DNA of 64,000 nucleotides. It comes from Heliocybe sulcata (taxonomy: Eukaryota; Basidiomycota; Agaricomycetes; Gloeophyllales; Gloeophyllaceae). The position numbers and the translations under genes were made by a program. The DNA lies in contig ML213505.1 of the NCBI GenBank assembly GCA_004369045.1, forward strand, positions 1,100,752-1,164,751. The letters are read 5' to 3'. This document shows, one piece after another, positions 20,468-30,856 of the stretch; the stretch's first letter is position 1; every line of letters starts with the position of its first letter. Under the pieces are notes generated by a model, which worked only from the letters and a program-made list of their open reading frames with translations, was not told the origin of the DNA and ran no database searches.

Positions 20468-22279
20468 TCATCTGCTCATACCGGCAACCATGGCGGGACC
20501 TGAGACTTTGCTCCAGCGAGAGGGTCCTAAAGGGCCGTAACGAAACTCTACGTTTTGAGGTGGCGCTGGCTGGTGCAATGGACCAGGCTCTTGGAAAGGA
20601 GGGGGAGGGGGATGCGGAGGTTGTGCTGGGGCCTGTTGCGGCGGACGAGGCGGAGCCCTGGCGGGCTGTGCTGCTCGGGCTTTCCAAGCCGCGCGAATCG
20701 CCGGGCAGCGAGCGATCAGCTGAGCATAAGCATAAGTTAAGATCCTGAAGACACTGTCGATAAAGGCACTTACAGCGTCTTTGCCGACTCCGTCCGCGAT
20801 ACTCTGGATTATATTCTCGACGACCGTACGGTGGTTCCCGTTCGGCTTGTCGTCGCGGAAACGCATCATGCGCCAGTTTTCGCCTTTGGGGTCCCACGAA
20901 ACTTCGACGATTCTCTCGTCTATTTGCTCCCCGGATGCTTTCATCCTATGAAGGACCTTGAGTAACATCGCAGTGTGCAATGATACTGGACTTTACCTTT
21001 CCCATTCACCGTCTTCGACATGCATGATGTCGAACGGCTCGTACCTCGGGACGCCGCGGTCGTCGCCACACCACATGTATAGTGCAAACATGGGCTTCTT
21101 GTGGAAATCAGGCTGTTTAGGATTGGAGTCTTGCGGCGGGAATCGTAGAACAAGCTTGAAATCGATACTGTTCTCCTCAGGAGGTTTCCACTTTAATCTG
21201 AGAAAAAGAGTGTTTGTGCACGTCTATCAAAAGAACAGACTTAACACTGACATGTTGGTATCTGTACCCGGCGTATACGGCGTGTTGACGCAAGTAAAGA
21301 TGAGGCCGTCGTTTCCGTGTTGCAGCGCCGGTATATCGACATTAAATATCTTTTCGATACCATAGGAGACACTGAGATCCTTCACTCGAATCCTGAAACA
21401 AGTATTTGATGCCTCAGCAGAGACGCACAACAGCATCACCGGATACTCACTCGAAAGGCTGGGTTTGTCCCATGCCGGGGAACTCTCGGAGCATTGTTGC
21501 GTGCGGCTTGTAGAACCATTCTTTCAGTCTCTGTTGCGGGTCAAGTTGAGTGCACGTCTGTCTGATACAATAAAGCCTTACTCCATATCGCTTATCCAAG
21601 GGTCGCGACATGACATTTTGATTGTCAACCACAAGGCAGTCGAATGCGAGGTATCGCAATGTCCTCTGAGTTTGTGAATGTCAGAGGAGGGAACAACCGC
21701 ATGCAAATAGCATACATAATGAGTGCGTGGATCCTCGTCGAGAACCAGTTCTCCGTCAATAAGAGTATTTCGGAGTGGCGTTTTGGGATTCTCATGATGT
21801 GGGAAGAACAATCCCAGTAGCGAGCGATAGTCGTTCCGTCGGTCAATCTGAAACGGTGGCATCAGTATTGTGAAAGTAAGTCTCGTGTCCCGGACGCCAC
21901 ACACCAGATAGACGCTTTGGTCATTGGGATTCATAGTGACAACGAGCAATAGCACGCGAACGCCATCTGACTTCTCGCAGACCCAGTAGCTTTTGCACCA
22001 GAGAGCAAGACCGTAGGCTCAGGGCATGTGGCGCATAAGCATGGTACCTGGACTCACTCTTGCTGCTCCAGTTTCTCGAGATCTTTCGTCCCGAAGCTGA
22101 CGGGTTGACTACCCGGGAACCTTTTCTTCCTTTAGTTTGCGACGCGTGCTCGTACGCAAAAGCCTACCATACCGTTCATGTTCCAATTGGCACATCATGG
22201 CCACATGCTGCTTGAGCCACCTATCCTGCTCACTTCTGGGAGGAACAAGATCTCCTGGGAGATCCGGTACTGAAGGCAT
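20468..22279 (-). CDS. CEG1: mRNA guanylyltransferase (capping enzyme alpha subunit)
   Basis: The start is ATG 22279 (MPSVPDLPGDLVPP) and several introns follow, down to the stop at 20468, for about 440 residues. The nucleotidyltransferase motifs are in order: CEKSDGVRVLLLV (motif I, with the Lys that forms GMP-enzyme), IDGELVLDE (III), HGNDGLIFTC (IV), ILKWKPPEENSIDFKL (V) and WRMMRFRDDKPNGN (VI in the OB fold). It transfers GMP to the 5' diphosphate end of nascent mRNA, in the nucleus, bound to the Pol II CTD. The C-terminal 60 residues are a Pro/Gln/Ala-rich tail (PPRPPQQAPAQPPHPPPPP) that is unusual and probably disordered. As in other fungi, the triphosphatase is a separate protein and is not encoded here. 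Confidence 0.93.
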
Positions 22280-22682
22280 TCTCGCTGATGAATGTGCCTT
22301 CGAAGTTCGAATGCGACCCAGTGCGTTATGAAGGTAATGGAACAAACATGGCGGGCGCTTTGCCACAGCGAGTTTGTGGCGTAAGCTGCATAGCGGGCGC
22401 CTAATCAGAGGGCGTGCGAAGATCATATATCGGAGCCGTAGACTCGTAATACCAAACATCATATCGCTCAGGGTCGAAATTTACGCAGGATCTATTTCGA
22501 TGTATGTTCATAAGGATACAGCGGCACGAGCCCAGTGAGAAGTATGGGAGGAACAGATGCCTTCCAGCTGCATGAGTGAAGCCGCCACACGACCTTCATA
22601 TGATACAAAGGGGTCAAAATTACGGATACCAAACAACAGTCTTCGAGGGAGGTGCACTAAGAGCGACACAAGGGAACAGTCT
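22280..22682. other. Gap between CEG1 and SKP1 (same strand)
   Basis: These 403 bases hold the 3' region of SKP1 and the promoter and leader of CEG1. The in-frame stretch upstream of the CEG1 ATG on the minus strand lacks family features. Nothing else is seen. Confidence 0.5.
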
Positions 22683-23449
22683 TCAGCGGTCCTCCGCCCA
22701 TTCCTGTAGATATCGTAAGTATCATCAAGGGTTGATAAGAATCTGTCGCTCACGTTCTCCTTCTTGATCTGCGCCTGCATAACGAACAAACTGTATTAGA
22801 ATCGGCAACGATGTCTCTAATCAAACGACTGACCTCTTCCTCTGGTGTGAAATCGTTGACGATGTTGAAAAGCTTGCGGATCTCCTCCGGGGTCTTTCCC
22901 TTGATCATGTTCGCCACCGTCTTGCAGCCAACATCGCTACAGAAAGAAATGGTTAGCGTATGCGGAGACGGCGATTAATTGAGGATTTACAGCAATGGCT
23001 TGATGTCCAAGTAGTTGGCGGCCAAGATGATCTCAAAGAGCATTTCTTGGTCAACCGCGATGAATTTCTGATCCCATTCACTGATATCGGTATTCCGTTT
23101 CCGGGTCTCCTCTGTGTTCTCGTCTGCTGCTGGCAGAGGCTCGCCACGGTGGTGCTCGCAGTACTCAAGGACCTGTGGCATGTTCAACATCGATCAAGAT
23201 GAGACTCAGCGTCAATGACGCTATCGCATTACCTTCTTCAAGACACTCGAAGAGACGTTAGGCAGAGGGATGGGCTGATCACTTTCACCAACATCTATTG
23301 CAGCGAATGATCATAAGGAGACTGCGCAGGAAAGAACGCGTGACCAAGGGTTGCAGACCTTCAAGCATGTTCTTGATGAGGACGGAGCGCTCAGCAACCT
23401 CCTTGTCGACGACGAACTGCTCATTGTCGGAAGTGACGAGTAAGACCAT
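22683..23449 (-). CDS. SKP1: SKP1, core subunit of SCF ubiquitin ligases
   Basis: Six exons, 23449..23359, 23294..23233, 23172..22991, 22936..22834, 22774..22754 and 22703..22683, give 159 residues with every junction in phase. The sequence is textbook: [80 protein letters not shown] and the ending ENEWAEDR. SKP1 bridges cullin 1 to F-box proteins. The two last coding exons are only 21 bases each. The start lies 223 bases from the divergent bL27m start, so they probably share a promoter. The F-box-like protein at 30857-32463 is a possible partner. Confidence 0.98.
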
Positions 23450-23672
23450 TTTGACGTGTAATGGGCACGAGGCACTCGAGGGTGGACGAGGTTATGGGGA
23501 AACGGTGAAAGAAGAGGTTGCGGTTGTTTACAGATTTGTGGCGAGAAAGTACGCCGGAAGGCGCGCCTTATATGAACGCGGCGTGTGGCAATCGCGGCGA
23601 AGTGCGCCCTGCGTCGGCCAAAGCGGTGTCTCATAAGTATAATAACCCGGTCGAGTCACCAGCTCGGTAGTC

Positions 23673-24282
23673 ATGTCCTTATTATCCATATGGCGACTAG
23701 CTTCAATAGCGAGTAGTGCCTTCTCCCCGGCAGGTGAGTCTCGCTACAATCACAGCGACACATTAGGCTCATATTTTGTTAGGTCTTGGGTCCGTGCGTA
23801 CAGCAACCAAGCGTGCGGGAGGCAGTGTACGTAACGGAGGAGGCTCTCCAGGAAAGCGGTTGGGTGTGAAGAAGTTTTCGGGTGCGTCCCTTGAGTCACT
23901 GCTTATCTGTAGGCGGATACCTCAACTATGACTAGATCAATATGTCGAGCCGGGCAATATCATAGTCCGTCAACGAGGGTCAGTGTTCCACCCAGGACAA
24001 CATGTGAGTATAGTATCTTATTTATTCAGCAGCAGATGACTTCGATTGAAGACGATACAGGTGAAGATGGGCCGGGACCATACTATCTACGCCACAGTAC
24101 CGGGTTACGTTCGCTTTTACAAGGAGAAGTGGATGCGAGGAGAGCGCAAGTTTGTGGGCGTAGTCTTGCATCGGGGAGATACGTTGCCTCGGGATGAAAC
24201 GACCTTGGGTCGCAGTCGGTATTTCGGGATGGTTGATCTCAACGTTGTTGCACGGAATGGAGCAATACCATCCACAGCTTGA
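23673..24282 (+). CDS. Mitochondrial ribosomal protein bL27m
   Basis: Four exons, 23673..23733, 23783..23881, 23936..24003 and 24061..24282, give 149 residues. The first 22 residues (MSLLSIWRLASIASSAFSPA) are a mitochondrial presequence. The L27 core follows: RTATKRAGGSVRNGGGSPGK, RLGVKKFSDQYVEPGNIIVR, QRGSVFHPGQHVKMGRDHT and ATVPGYVRFY. bL27 sits near the peptidyl transferase centre of the large subunit. The extra C-terminal 60 residues after the core match the fungal Mrp7 type. The promoter is shared with SKP1 on the other strand. Confidence 0.95.
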
Positions 24283-24673
24283 ACGTACGAGTGGCCGCCA
24301 CATTCTCTGCCACATTCCTCTGTATGGCTTCAACTGGGTCAAATGAATTTCTAAGCGTGTCTGGTTCGGCTTTTCTCTCCTGAACGCAAGATGACTCTTC
24401 CCAGGGCGCCAAGAGATTTGACGTTGAGCCGGTCCTGGCGCGCCCGGGTGACTTGCAACTGCCCTTAGTCCCGTCCATCATGCGTACGATTTTCTGCAAC
24501 TGGGCAGAGCGCCCGCCTCCTCCAACTTTGCCTTTATTCCCGCCTCGTATGCACCTCTCGTCTCACTGTCCTATATATAGCATCGAACCTGCACACAGTG
24601 ACAGCAACCATGATTCTGACCGCAACTTCGCGCTCACCTTCTCAACTGCCACTTGCTGTGCATTGAACGAGAC
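24283..24673. other. Intergenic region between bL27m and the DUF3074 gene
   Basis: About 390 bases with no supported gene. From 24520 the sequence becomes C/T-rich, with a TATATATA-like run at 24571-24579, consistent with the promoter and leader of the downstream gene. Confidence 0.4.
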
Positions 24674-25639
24674 ATGTCTGCCGTTCAGCTGAATATCACG
24701 CCCTTGAAGCCGTCTGGTGAGTATCACGCAGCACCTCTCTGTCCTTCCCTTTCATATGTTATCGCAGAGGTACCACCGGAGGATGCTATTCTAGCCGCAG
24801 CAAACGAAGTCCTCGAGTCCACAAAGTCCTGGAAACAAGGCAAATCATACTTCAATAATACTGTCAAGACGTTCAGTCGACCGAAGGGACCCCACGACGG
24901 CGCAGGCTGGTATTGCCGAGTCAGCGAGCATACCGCGGATGATGCCACTTTCGACGAGTTCTGGAGCAAACTCGGCAATGACAAACCTGAGAACGAGATG
25001 AAGTGATCAACGATAGGAGTCTTCCGTCGTAAAGGATGATCTGACTCGGACTCTAGGTTTATTGGCGATATTAAGAAGGTCACCCTGATTAAGCGCATCT
25101 CGGATACCCAGGCAATATGGAGCATGTACTACAACTTCCCCCCGCCGATATCTCCTCGCGTTTTCACAGTGGTACAGATTGTTCACTTGAATACGGCGTC
25201 GCCGCGCACGGGGTAAGGCCCGTGTCTCCTCCATACCTCAGTGACATTGACCTCGACGGCTGTCATAGCTTAGTCATCTCCCTCCCCATTGACCTGGGCG
25301 GTGATCCCGAACTACTGCAACTGCAAGAGAAAGGCGTCATGGGCCGCTACGTCAGCGTGGAACGCATCCTCGAGCTCGACGACGGCAAAGTCGAGTGGCG
25401 CATGGCCACCTCCAGCACTCCCGGCGGGCGGATCCCTCAGTTCGTCGCCGAAAAGAGTATGGCGGGCAAAATCTCTGAGGTGAGTGCTCCACGGGAGGTT
25501 CAAAGGATACCGGGTTGCTCATAATTGGCAGGATGTCCCGCATTTCCTGCACTGGTTCCACACTGTGCGAGAGGCGACCATGACGAAGGCTGCTGCTCCT
25601 GCGAACCCCGCTACCGCCCCGGAGGCGGCTGAGATCTAG
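24674..25639 (+). CDS. DUF3074 / START-like domain protein
   Basis: Five exons, 24674..24716, 24768..25002, 25057..25212, 25269..25479 and 25532..25639, give 250 residues, all in phase. Features typical of fungal DUF3074 proteins are SFxNTVKTFSRPK-like text (SYFNNTVKTFSRPKGPHDGA), GWYCRVSEHTADDATFDEFW, FIGDIKKVTLIKRI, ISPRVFTVVQIV and ending DVPHFLHWFHTVRE. The fold is predicted to be START-like, a lipid-binding helix-grip, but ligand and role are unknown. The C-terminus is a short Ala/Pro-rich tail. It is convergent with the glutamine-synthetase-like gene. Confidence 0.8.
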
Positions 25640-25889
25640 ACTGGAATTTGAGAATTGATACGATTAGCTGACATGGAACGTACAGTATTGGATACCTTGT
25701 TTTGTTAGGATTGCTTCAGGATTATATACATCCCATTAGTGGCGTACAAGAAGATTGCCCCGACGGACAGCGATACCTTGCCTTTGCCCTCAAGATTATA
25801 TATATCGCATCGGTAGCATACACGAAGACCTCTCCAGCGGATAGCAAAAATACATTTCCAAGATGATCAAGAGCGAATGATGTGCTTGA

Positions 25890-28120
25890 TTATGCCAGCT
25901 CGAAGTATCGCTCGACTGAGACGTATAAAAGTCAGACAGTCGAGTCTTGTGCAGAAGCAGCAGTGAACAGCTCACCTTCCCAGTCAGTCACAGCCTGTTT
26001 CCACAAGGCAACTTCATGCTTCCTCGTGCCACCAAAGTGCTCCACAAAGTCATTTCCAAACATGCATTCTTCCCTCGCAACACTCTCGGGACGCATCATC
26101 CTCTCCGTCGCCGACTCGAGCGACAGCGGCAACATCTTGATCTGCACACCAACGTCATTACCGAACCGGCCACCAAGACCTCAAGATTGCCTCATACCTT
26201 TCCATTCGCTTTATCCTCCGGCTTCAACTGCCCCAGGGGTGGACCGCTCAACTCCAGCTTCTTCTCAATACCCCTCAGCCCGAGCGAGATTATCGCGCTC
26301 AGGGCAAAGTATGGGTTCATGTCCGCGCCGGGAATGCGGACCTCGAAGCGCGTCGCGGACGGGGAGACGGAAGGCGGGGAGATGATGCGGATCGACGCGC
26401 CGCGCGAGTCGTAGCCGTAGGTCTCGGCGTTGGGCGCCCAGAAGGCTTCACCGCCCGACAGGCGCTTGTAGCTATTGATATTGGGGACGAGCTGGAGGGA
26501 CGTTAGACGACCCGGTGAAAGAAGAGAGGGAGAAGAGTATTACCATGGGCATGACTACAGGCGTGGAGATTGAACAATCGCAGATAAGAAGTGGGAAGAT
26601 ATGCACTTACCATCCGATATTCCGTCTAGAATACCGGCGAGGAACCACTCTCCTTCCTGACTGATGAACTTGGTGTCTTCGTTCGCGGCTCCTTCCCTGC
26701 CCGTTTTCAGCTCGGCATCCGAGACTGCGAACGCGTTCTTGCCATCCTTGGTTCTCAGTGATACGTGGATGTGGCTACGAGGCAGACGGATCAGCACCTT
26801 AACAGACGTCGCCAGAGGGAGTGTTATACCCGCTACACCCAGGAAGCTACGGACAATGTAAGGAAGATGCTCAACATATGCAGGTACATGCGTACCTACA
26901 TTACCCCAAGGCTTGGCCATGAAGCTGGGAAGGACACCTCGCTGCATGCCGACACTCTTGACTAGGTACTTGAATAGAACCGCATTGTCAGCCATTCTGA
27001 GAGCTGGGCAATATGCGAGGGCCGTTTCGAGAACTCCGGGTCCAGTCTCGGTGTCTGTCGTGTGGTGGTTAATGGTGCTCCCGTATTTGACAGAATGCAT
27101 ATATACGCACGGTGTCCTTCGATGTCAATTCCGAACATGAGACTTCCATCAAATATGTCATGGAAATATTCCATGTTTAGTTGTGGCCGTAGCAATGAGT
27201 ATCCGTGCACTGGCGTGTTCATGGTCAGGAGCTCGAATTCGTGGTGGGAAACCATTAACTTACTGCCGGGTGTCAGAGGCTTCAGGCCATGGAAGTTCTT
27301 TTGAGCAAGAGTGTCTGCCGTCTCTGAGACGTCGTCAGCCAAACCTCAGTGATCCGGGAACGTCAGCACCTTTGAAATTAAAGTACTTCATTTCAATATC
27401 AGCGGGCGTAGCACCTCGTTATAGCGCGAGGCAGTACCTCAAATTCAGCTCCCGCCATGCACTCCCATCCAAGGCTGGCTGCCTTATCCATAGCTTTCTT
27501 GATAGTTCCGCGCGGGCAGACACATATAGGCTCTTTCGTGTCCGGATCTAGGAATGACACAAGGAAGAAAGGGACGTTCTTCTCCCAAGGAATACGACGG
27601 TAAGTGCTGAGGTCTATGGAGGCCAGTAGATCCTTATATCCATTTGCTCTATTCGAGATGAGCAGTTCCGGGGAGTAGACTTGATCGTGCATGTCCCAGC
27701 CACTGAAGCAAGAATAATTGTCAGACGGGAACGTGGGGTAAGAAGAGGCTCGCTGACAAGGTTACACTGCAGAAACCAAAGCCGTCCGATGAAGTAGCTC
27801 CGAGGAATTTCTCCTTGGACTGAAGCCGCCGTCAATCTGTGCTAGGCGCCTGGATCGGAAATGTGGGCGTACCATGAACTTGCCACGCAGAACCCCATCA
27901 ACTACGACACAACCAGGAATCAACTCTGCATCGTTGAAGGGAGTAGTATGAGCTCCCACCGTCAATTCCTAGTGTAAAAACCTCGTAAGATAATGACCAC
28001 AAAGCTCCCGTGTACAAGTTGCGCCTCACCTGCGACCTTCACTTTGGTGTCGTGCGCCAGGAGCGCCTCCAAGTCGGCAAGGCTCTTGGGAGCGCCCTCA
28101 GTTGCAATGGGCGTAGGCAT
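25890..28120 (-). CDS. Glutamine-synthetase-like enzyme
   Basis: The start is ATG 28120 (MPTPIATEGAPKSL) and many introns follow; the last exon adds only VERYFELA and stops at 25890. About 480-500 residues. GS-fold motifs include DVDGVLRGKFM, WECMAGAEFEYF, HHTETGPGVLETALAYCP, FMAKPWGNLPGCSGHIHVSL (the metal/substrate His region), LSGGEAFWAPNAETYGYDS and RFEVRIPGADMNPYFALSA. This is the bacterial-type GS superfamily branch seen in fungi near FluG C-terminal domains, not the ordinary fungal cytosolic enzyme. The substrate could be glutamate or another amino or polyamine compound joined by gamma-glutamylation. Its start is 157 bases from the divergent WDR53-like gene. Confidence 0.82.
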
Positions 28121-28277
28121 CGTGCAGAGTCAGTGCAGGAAAGAGTTGAGGCGGAACGCGCGGTGTTATATATATGAGGGTGATTAGATCCATCCAGTCG
28201 ATCGCGTAGAGCGCGTCATCGCAAAGATAATAAGCGCCGGGAACGCACTTCTTGGCCAGCTTCCTTCTCCGCGGCCA

Positions 28278-29637
28278 ATGTCGAGCTTCACGCTACCAAA
28301 GCCAGTCTCTTGTCTGAGACTGCACTCCGAAGCATCAGTCCTTGTAGGCTCAGGTGAGCAGTCCCATAGTAATCGCGACATTCGGCTAAGACGGTGAAGA
28401 GGATGGATGTCTTAGGCTTTATGATCTGTCCAGCGGGAAAGTACGGAAAGCCATCAGAGGCTTGAAGGACGACGTGGCCTCGGTATGCTGTACAAAGCCA
28501 AAGACTGGAGAGTCCGAACTCGCTTGGATCGCAAGTGGGACAACGGTGAGCGTCTCACTGAATTAGGCATGATCCAGGTACCTGATGTTCGCCTCAACCA
28601 GCTGCTATGCTTCAAAACAGATGACTCCAAGATGATTTCCTCCCTTGACGATGCTGACTTTCAGATTCAGCTCGGCGAAGACAAGGATGACGTGCTAAAC
28701 GAGGTACGAGCATATAGTCTCATACACCCCGGACTCGCTGATTCCATGCGCATCAGCTAGCTTGCTGTGAACCGTAGCGCTACGTATCTTGCCTTTGGGA
28801 CTGATGCTGGGTCGGTCGGAGTAGTCGAGCTCGCTTCGAATCGAGCATCGCGGATGAGAGTCCGGCACGAGAATGTAAATCCGGTTTCCCTACCATACTC
28901 TCATGCTAACGTCAACCACATAGATATGTGGAAATGTGTCATTTATCCCTGATCGACCCAACGAACTCATCAGCGGAGGCTACGACTCGGCCGTCCTCCA
29001 CTTTGATTTCCAGCAAGGTTCACTGCTTTCTCGATTTGACATCAGTTAGTCTCTCCCGTTCAATATATTACTTACAAAAATACCATACCGACACGTCTCC
29101 CAGCTGCATCTCCACCTTCCTCTGGAGTCTCGCTTTCGCCTCCGTTCATACTGGCAATGGCCCTCTCGACAAGCGGCGTTATGGCAGTGGGTACAGCCGA
29201 TGGACGTGTATGGATTGGTACCGGTGGCGAGAAAGGTCACCCTAGCGCCAAGAAGAAAAGAAGTCGAAAATGGGAGGGCTTGAGGGAGGACGAGGGCGTC
29301 TGGCTCAGTGTAGCGGAAGGGCCTGTTGTTGGAGTGTAAGTACTATTCCTCCCCGCGCTGCAGATCATTAACAATGATATGTCGCCGCAGATCCTTTATT
29401 GACCTGACGTCCTTGCTAACTTGCACCCTCCTGGGCACACTTACGCTGTACTCGATCGTTCGGGAAGAAGACCGCGTCGTACCCACACAAAAATGGACTG
29501 CAGAATCCAAAGACCTTGCGAAGGTCAATGCCATGTCAGCTGAAGCAGACCGCATCGTCGTAGGCGGGTTCAACGCAGATGGGAGAGGGGTGTTTACTAT
29601 CTCGAATATTAAAGACACAGCTCTAGCTACATCTTGA
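28278..29637 (+). CDS. WD40 protein resembling WDR53
   Basis: Starts at ATG 28278 (MSSFTLPKPVSCLRLHSEAS) with a first exon to 28353 and second from 28391. Later introns sit near 28543-28610, 28702-28759, 28876-28922, 29043-29107 and 29337-29391. About 330-340 residues. WD-type blades are visible: DGCLRLYDLSSGKVRKAIRG, NRSATYLAFGTDAGSVGVVE, FIPDRPNELISGGYDSAVLH and VMAVGTADGRVWIGTGGEKG. A Lys-rich insertion (KKKRSRK) could be nuclear targeting. In animals WDR53 is a DDB1-CUL4 adaptor; here only the fold is supported. The end is convergent with, and 42 bases from, the next gene. Confidence 0.68.
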
Positions 29638-29679
29638 TTATACGAAAGGCATTAGTGTCTTCCCACCAGGCCTAAAAGG

Positions 29680-30636
29680 TCATGACGCAGCACTTGACCC
29701 GCTATTATCTCGCGGGTTCTTTTTCTCCTCCTCAATCCGCTCCTCCAGCATCCGTATGCGCTTGATATAAGCATCCCTCTCCTCCTTCAGCCTCTCCAGA
29801 TACTGATCATCAGTAATCTTGCTCAACCCGAACAACCCTATAAAACGCTCCCAAGCAGGCTTTCTAGGTTCAGAGCCTGAGTCCGATTGAGATTCAATGG
29901 GGGGTTCTGGTATCGACGCAGGTGCCTGTGTTTCTTGCGCTACGAGCACCGGGGGCTTTGGTTCGGCTTCTGCAGGGCGCACTTTGTTGAGGCGCCTCGA
30001 GATATATTTCAAGCGTTGGACGGAGAGCTCATTGTAGCTGAGCTGGAGAAAGGCGCAGGCTAGGGAGCCCGTGACTGCACCCGGAATGATTCCTGCGCGA
30101 CCTCCTGCGAAAGACAATGAACGTCCGCAAGAGGGGCCTAAGGCCAAGGACATGGAGGACGTACGCTTCCATGCATTGAGCAGGCTCCCCGTGACCGCAC
30201 CACTCACGGCTGTATCAGGCATCTTACGCGACCTCATCTCCGACCAGCTCAGATGTTCCCTTATCGGAGAGGCAGCCTGGCTATTTCCTTCCGAGAGGCG
30301 GCGGGATTCTATTTCGCGCCGTCGACGCTCGTACTGTCTCCACGACAAGGAGGACAGCAAAAGCGGGCCAACCGCATACTCCCTCACACCTACAAAATGT
30401 CCATCCATTTTCACATTCAGCGCTTGATACCAAGAGCAAAGATTGAATAGACGCACTGAAGAATACCGCTCCCGCCACTCCACTGTTGAATGCTGCCGTC
30501 CCAGCGAGCAGCCAAGGTGCCGAGACACCCTTAGTAGCGACATACAAACCAGTCAGCGTTGCAGACGTCGCCGCTGGAACTCAGTTAGCACAAAGTCCGG
30601 CTGGGATACGCGATCTGATAGAAGACGGACGTGCAT
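29680..30636 (-). CDS. Tim17-superfamily-like membrane protein with C-terminal coiled coil
   Basis: Four exons fit, 30636..30627, 30573..30457, 30389..30165 and 30104..29680, giving 258 residues. The first coding exon would be 10 bases (MHV); its intron contains a good CTAAC branch site before CAG, which supports it. Small-residue, Gly-rich hydrophobic segments recur: WLLAGTAAFNSGVAGAVFF, DTAVSGAVTGSLLNAW and AGIIPGAVTGSLACAFLQL, as in Tim17/22/23-type proteins and relatives. The C-terminus has a Pro/Glu-rich linker then a coiled coil (YLERLKEERDAYIKRIRMLE). An inner mitochondrial membrane location is inferred. It is not the standard Tim17, Tim22 or Tim23, and I do not know its role. Confidence 0.6.
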
Positions 30637-30856
30637 GTTACGAGAGTGCCTATCAGGACGTTGACCGGTGCGTCTGGGTCCATGTCAATATTAACGAAGA
30701 CGTGCACGGCAATCGAAAGCAAGAGCGGTGAAATACTGGTATTTTATTTCCTTTCTGGGTATGTCCTGATTGGTATACAAATAAGGCGAATCTCCACCGA
30801 TCATATGTCGAAACCCAACCACACTAGTGCTGCCCTCGCCGTCGGTAAGGTGCACG

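Noticed and set aside
24022-24342. Minus-strand open frame over bL27m
   Set aside because: Shadow of the bL27m last exon.
30486-30731. Plus-strand 81-codon open frame
   Set aside because: It lies antisense to the 5' exons of the Tim17-like gene and has no domain.
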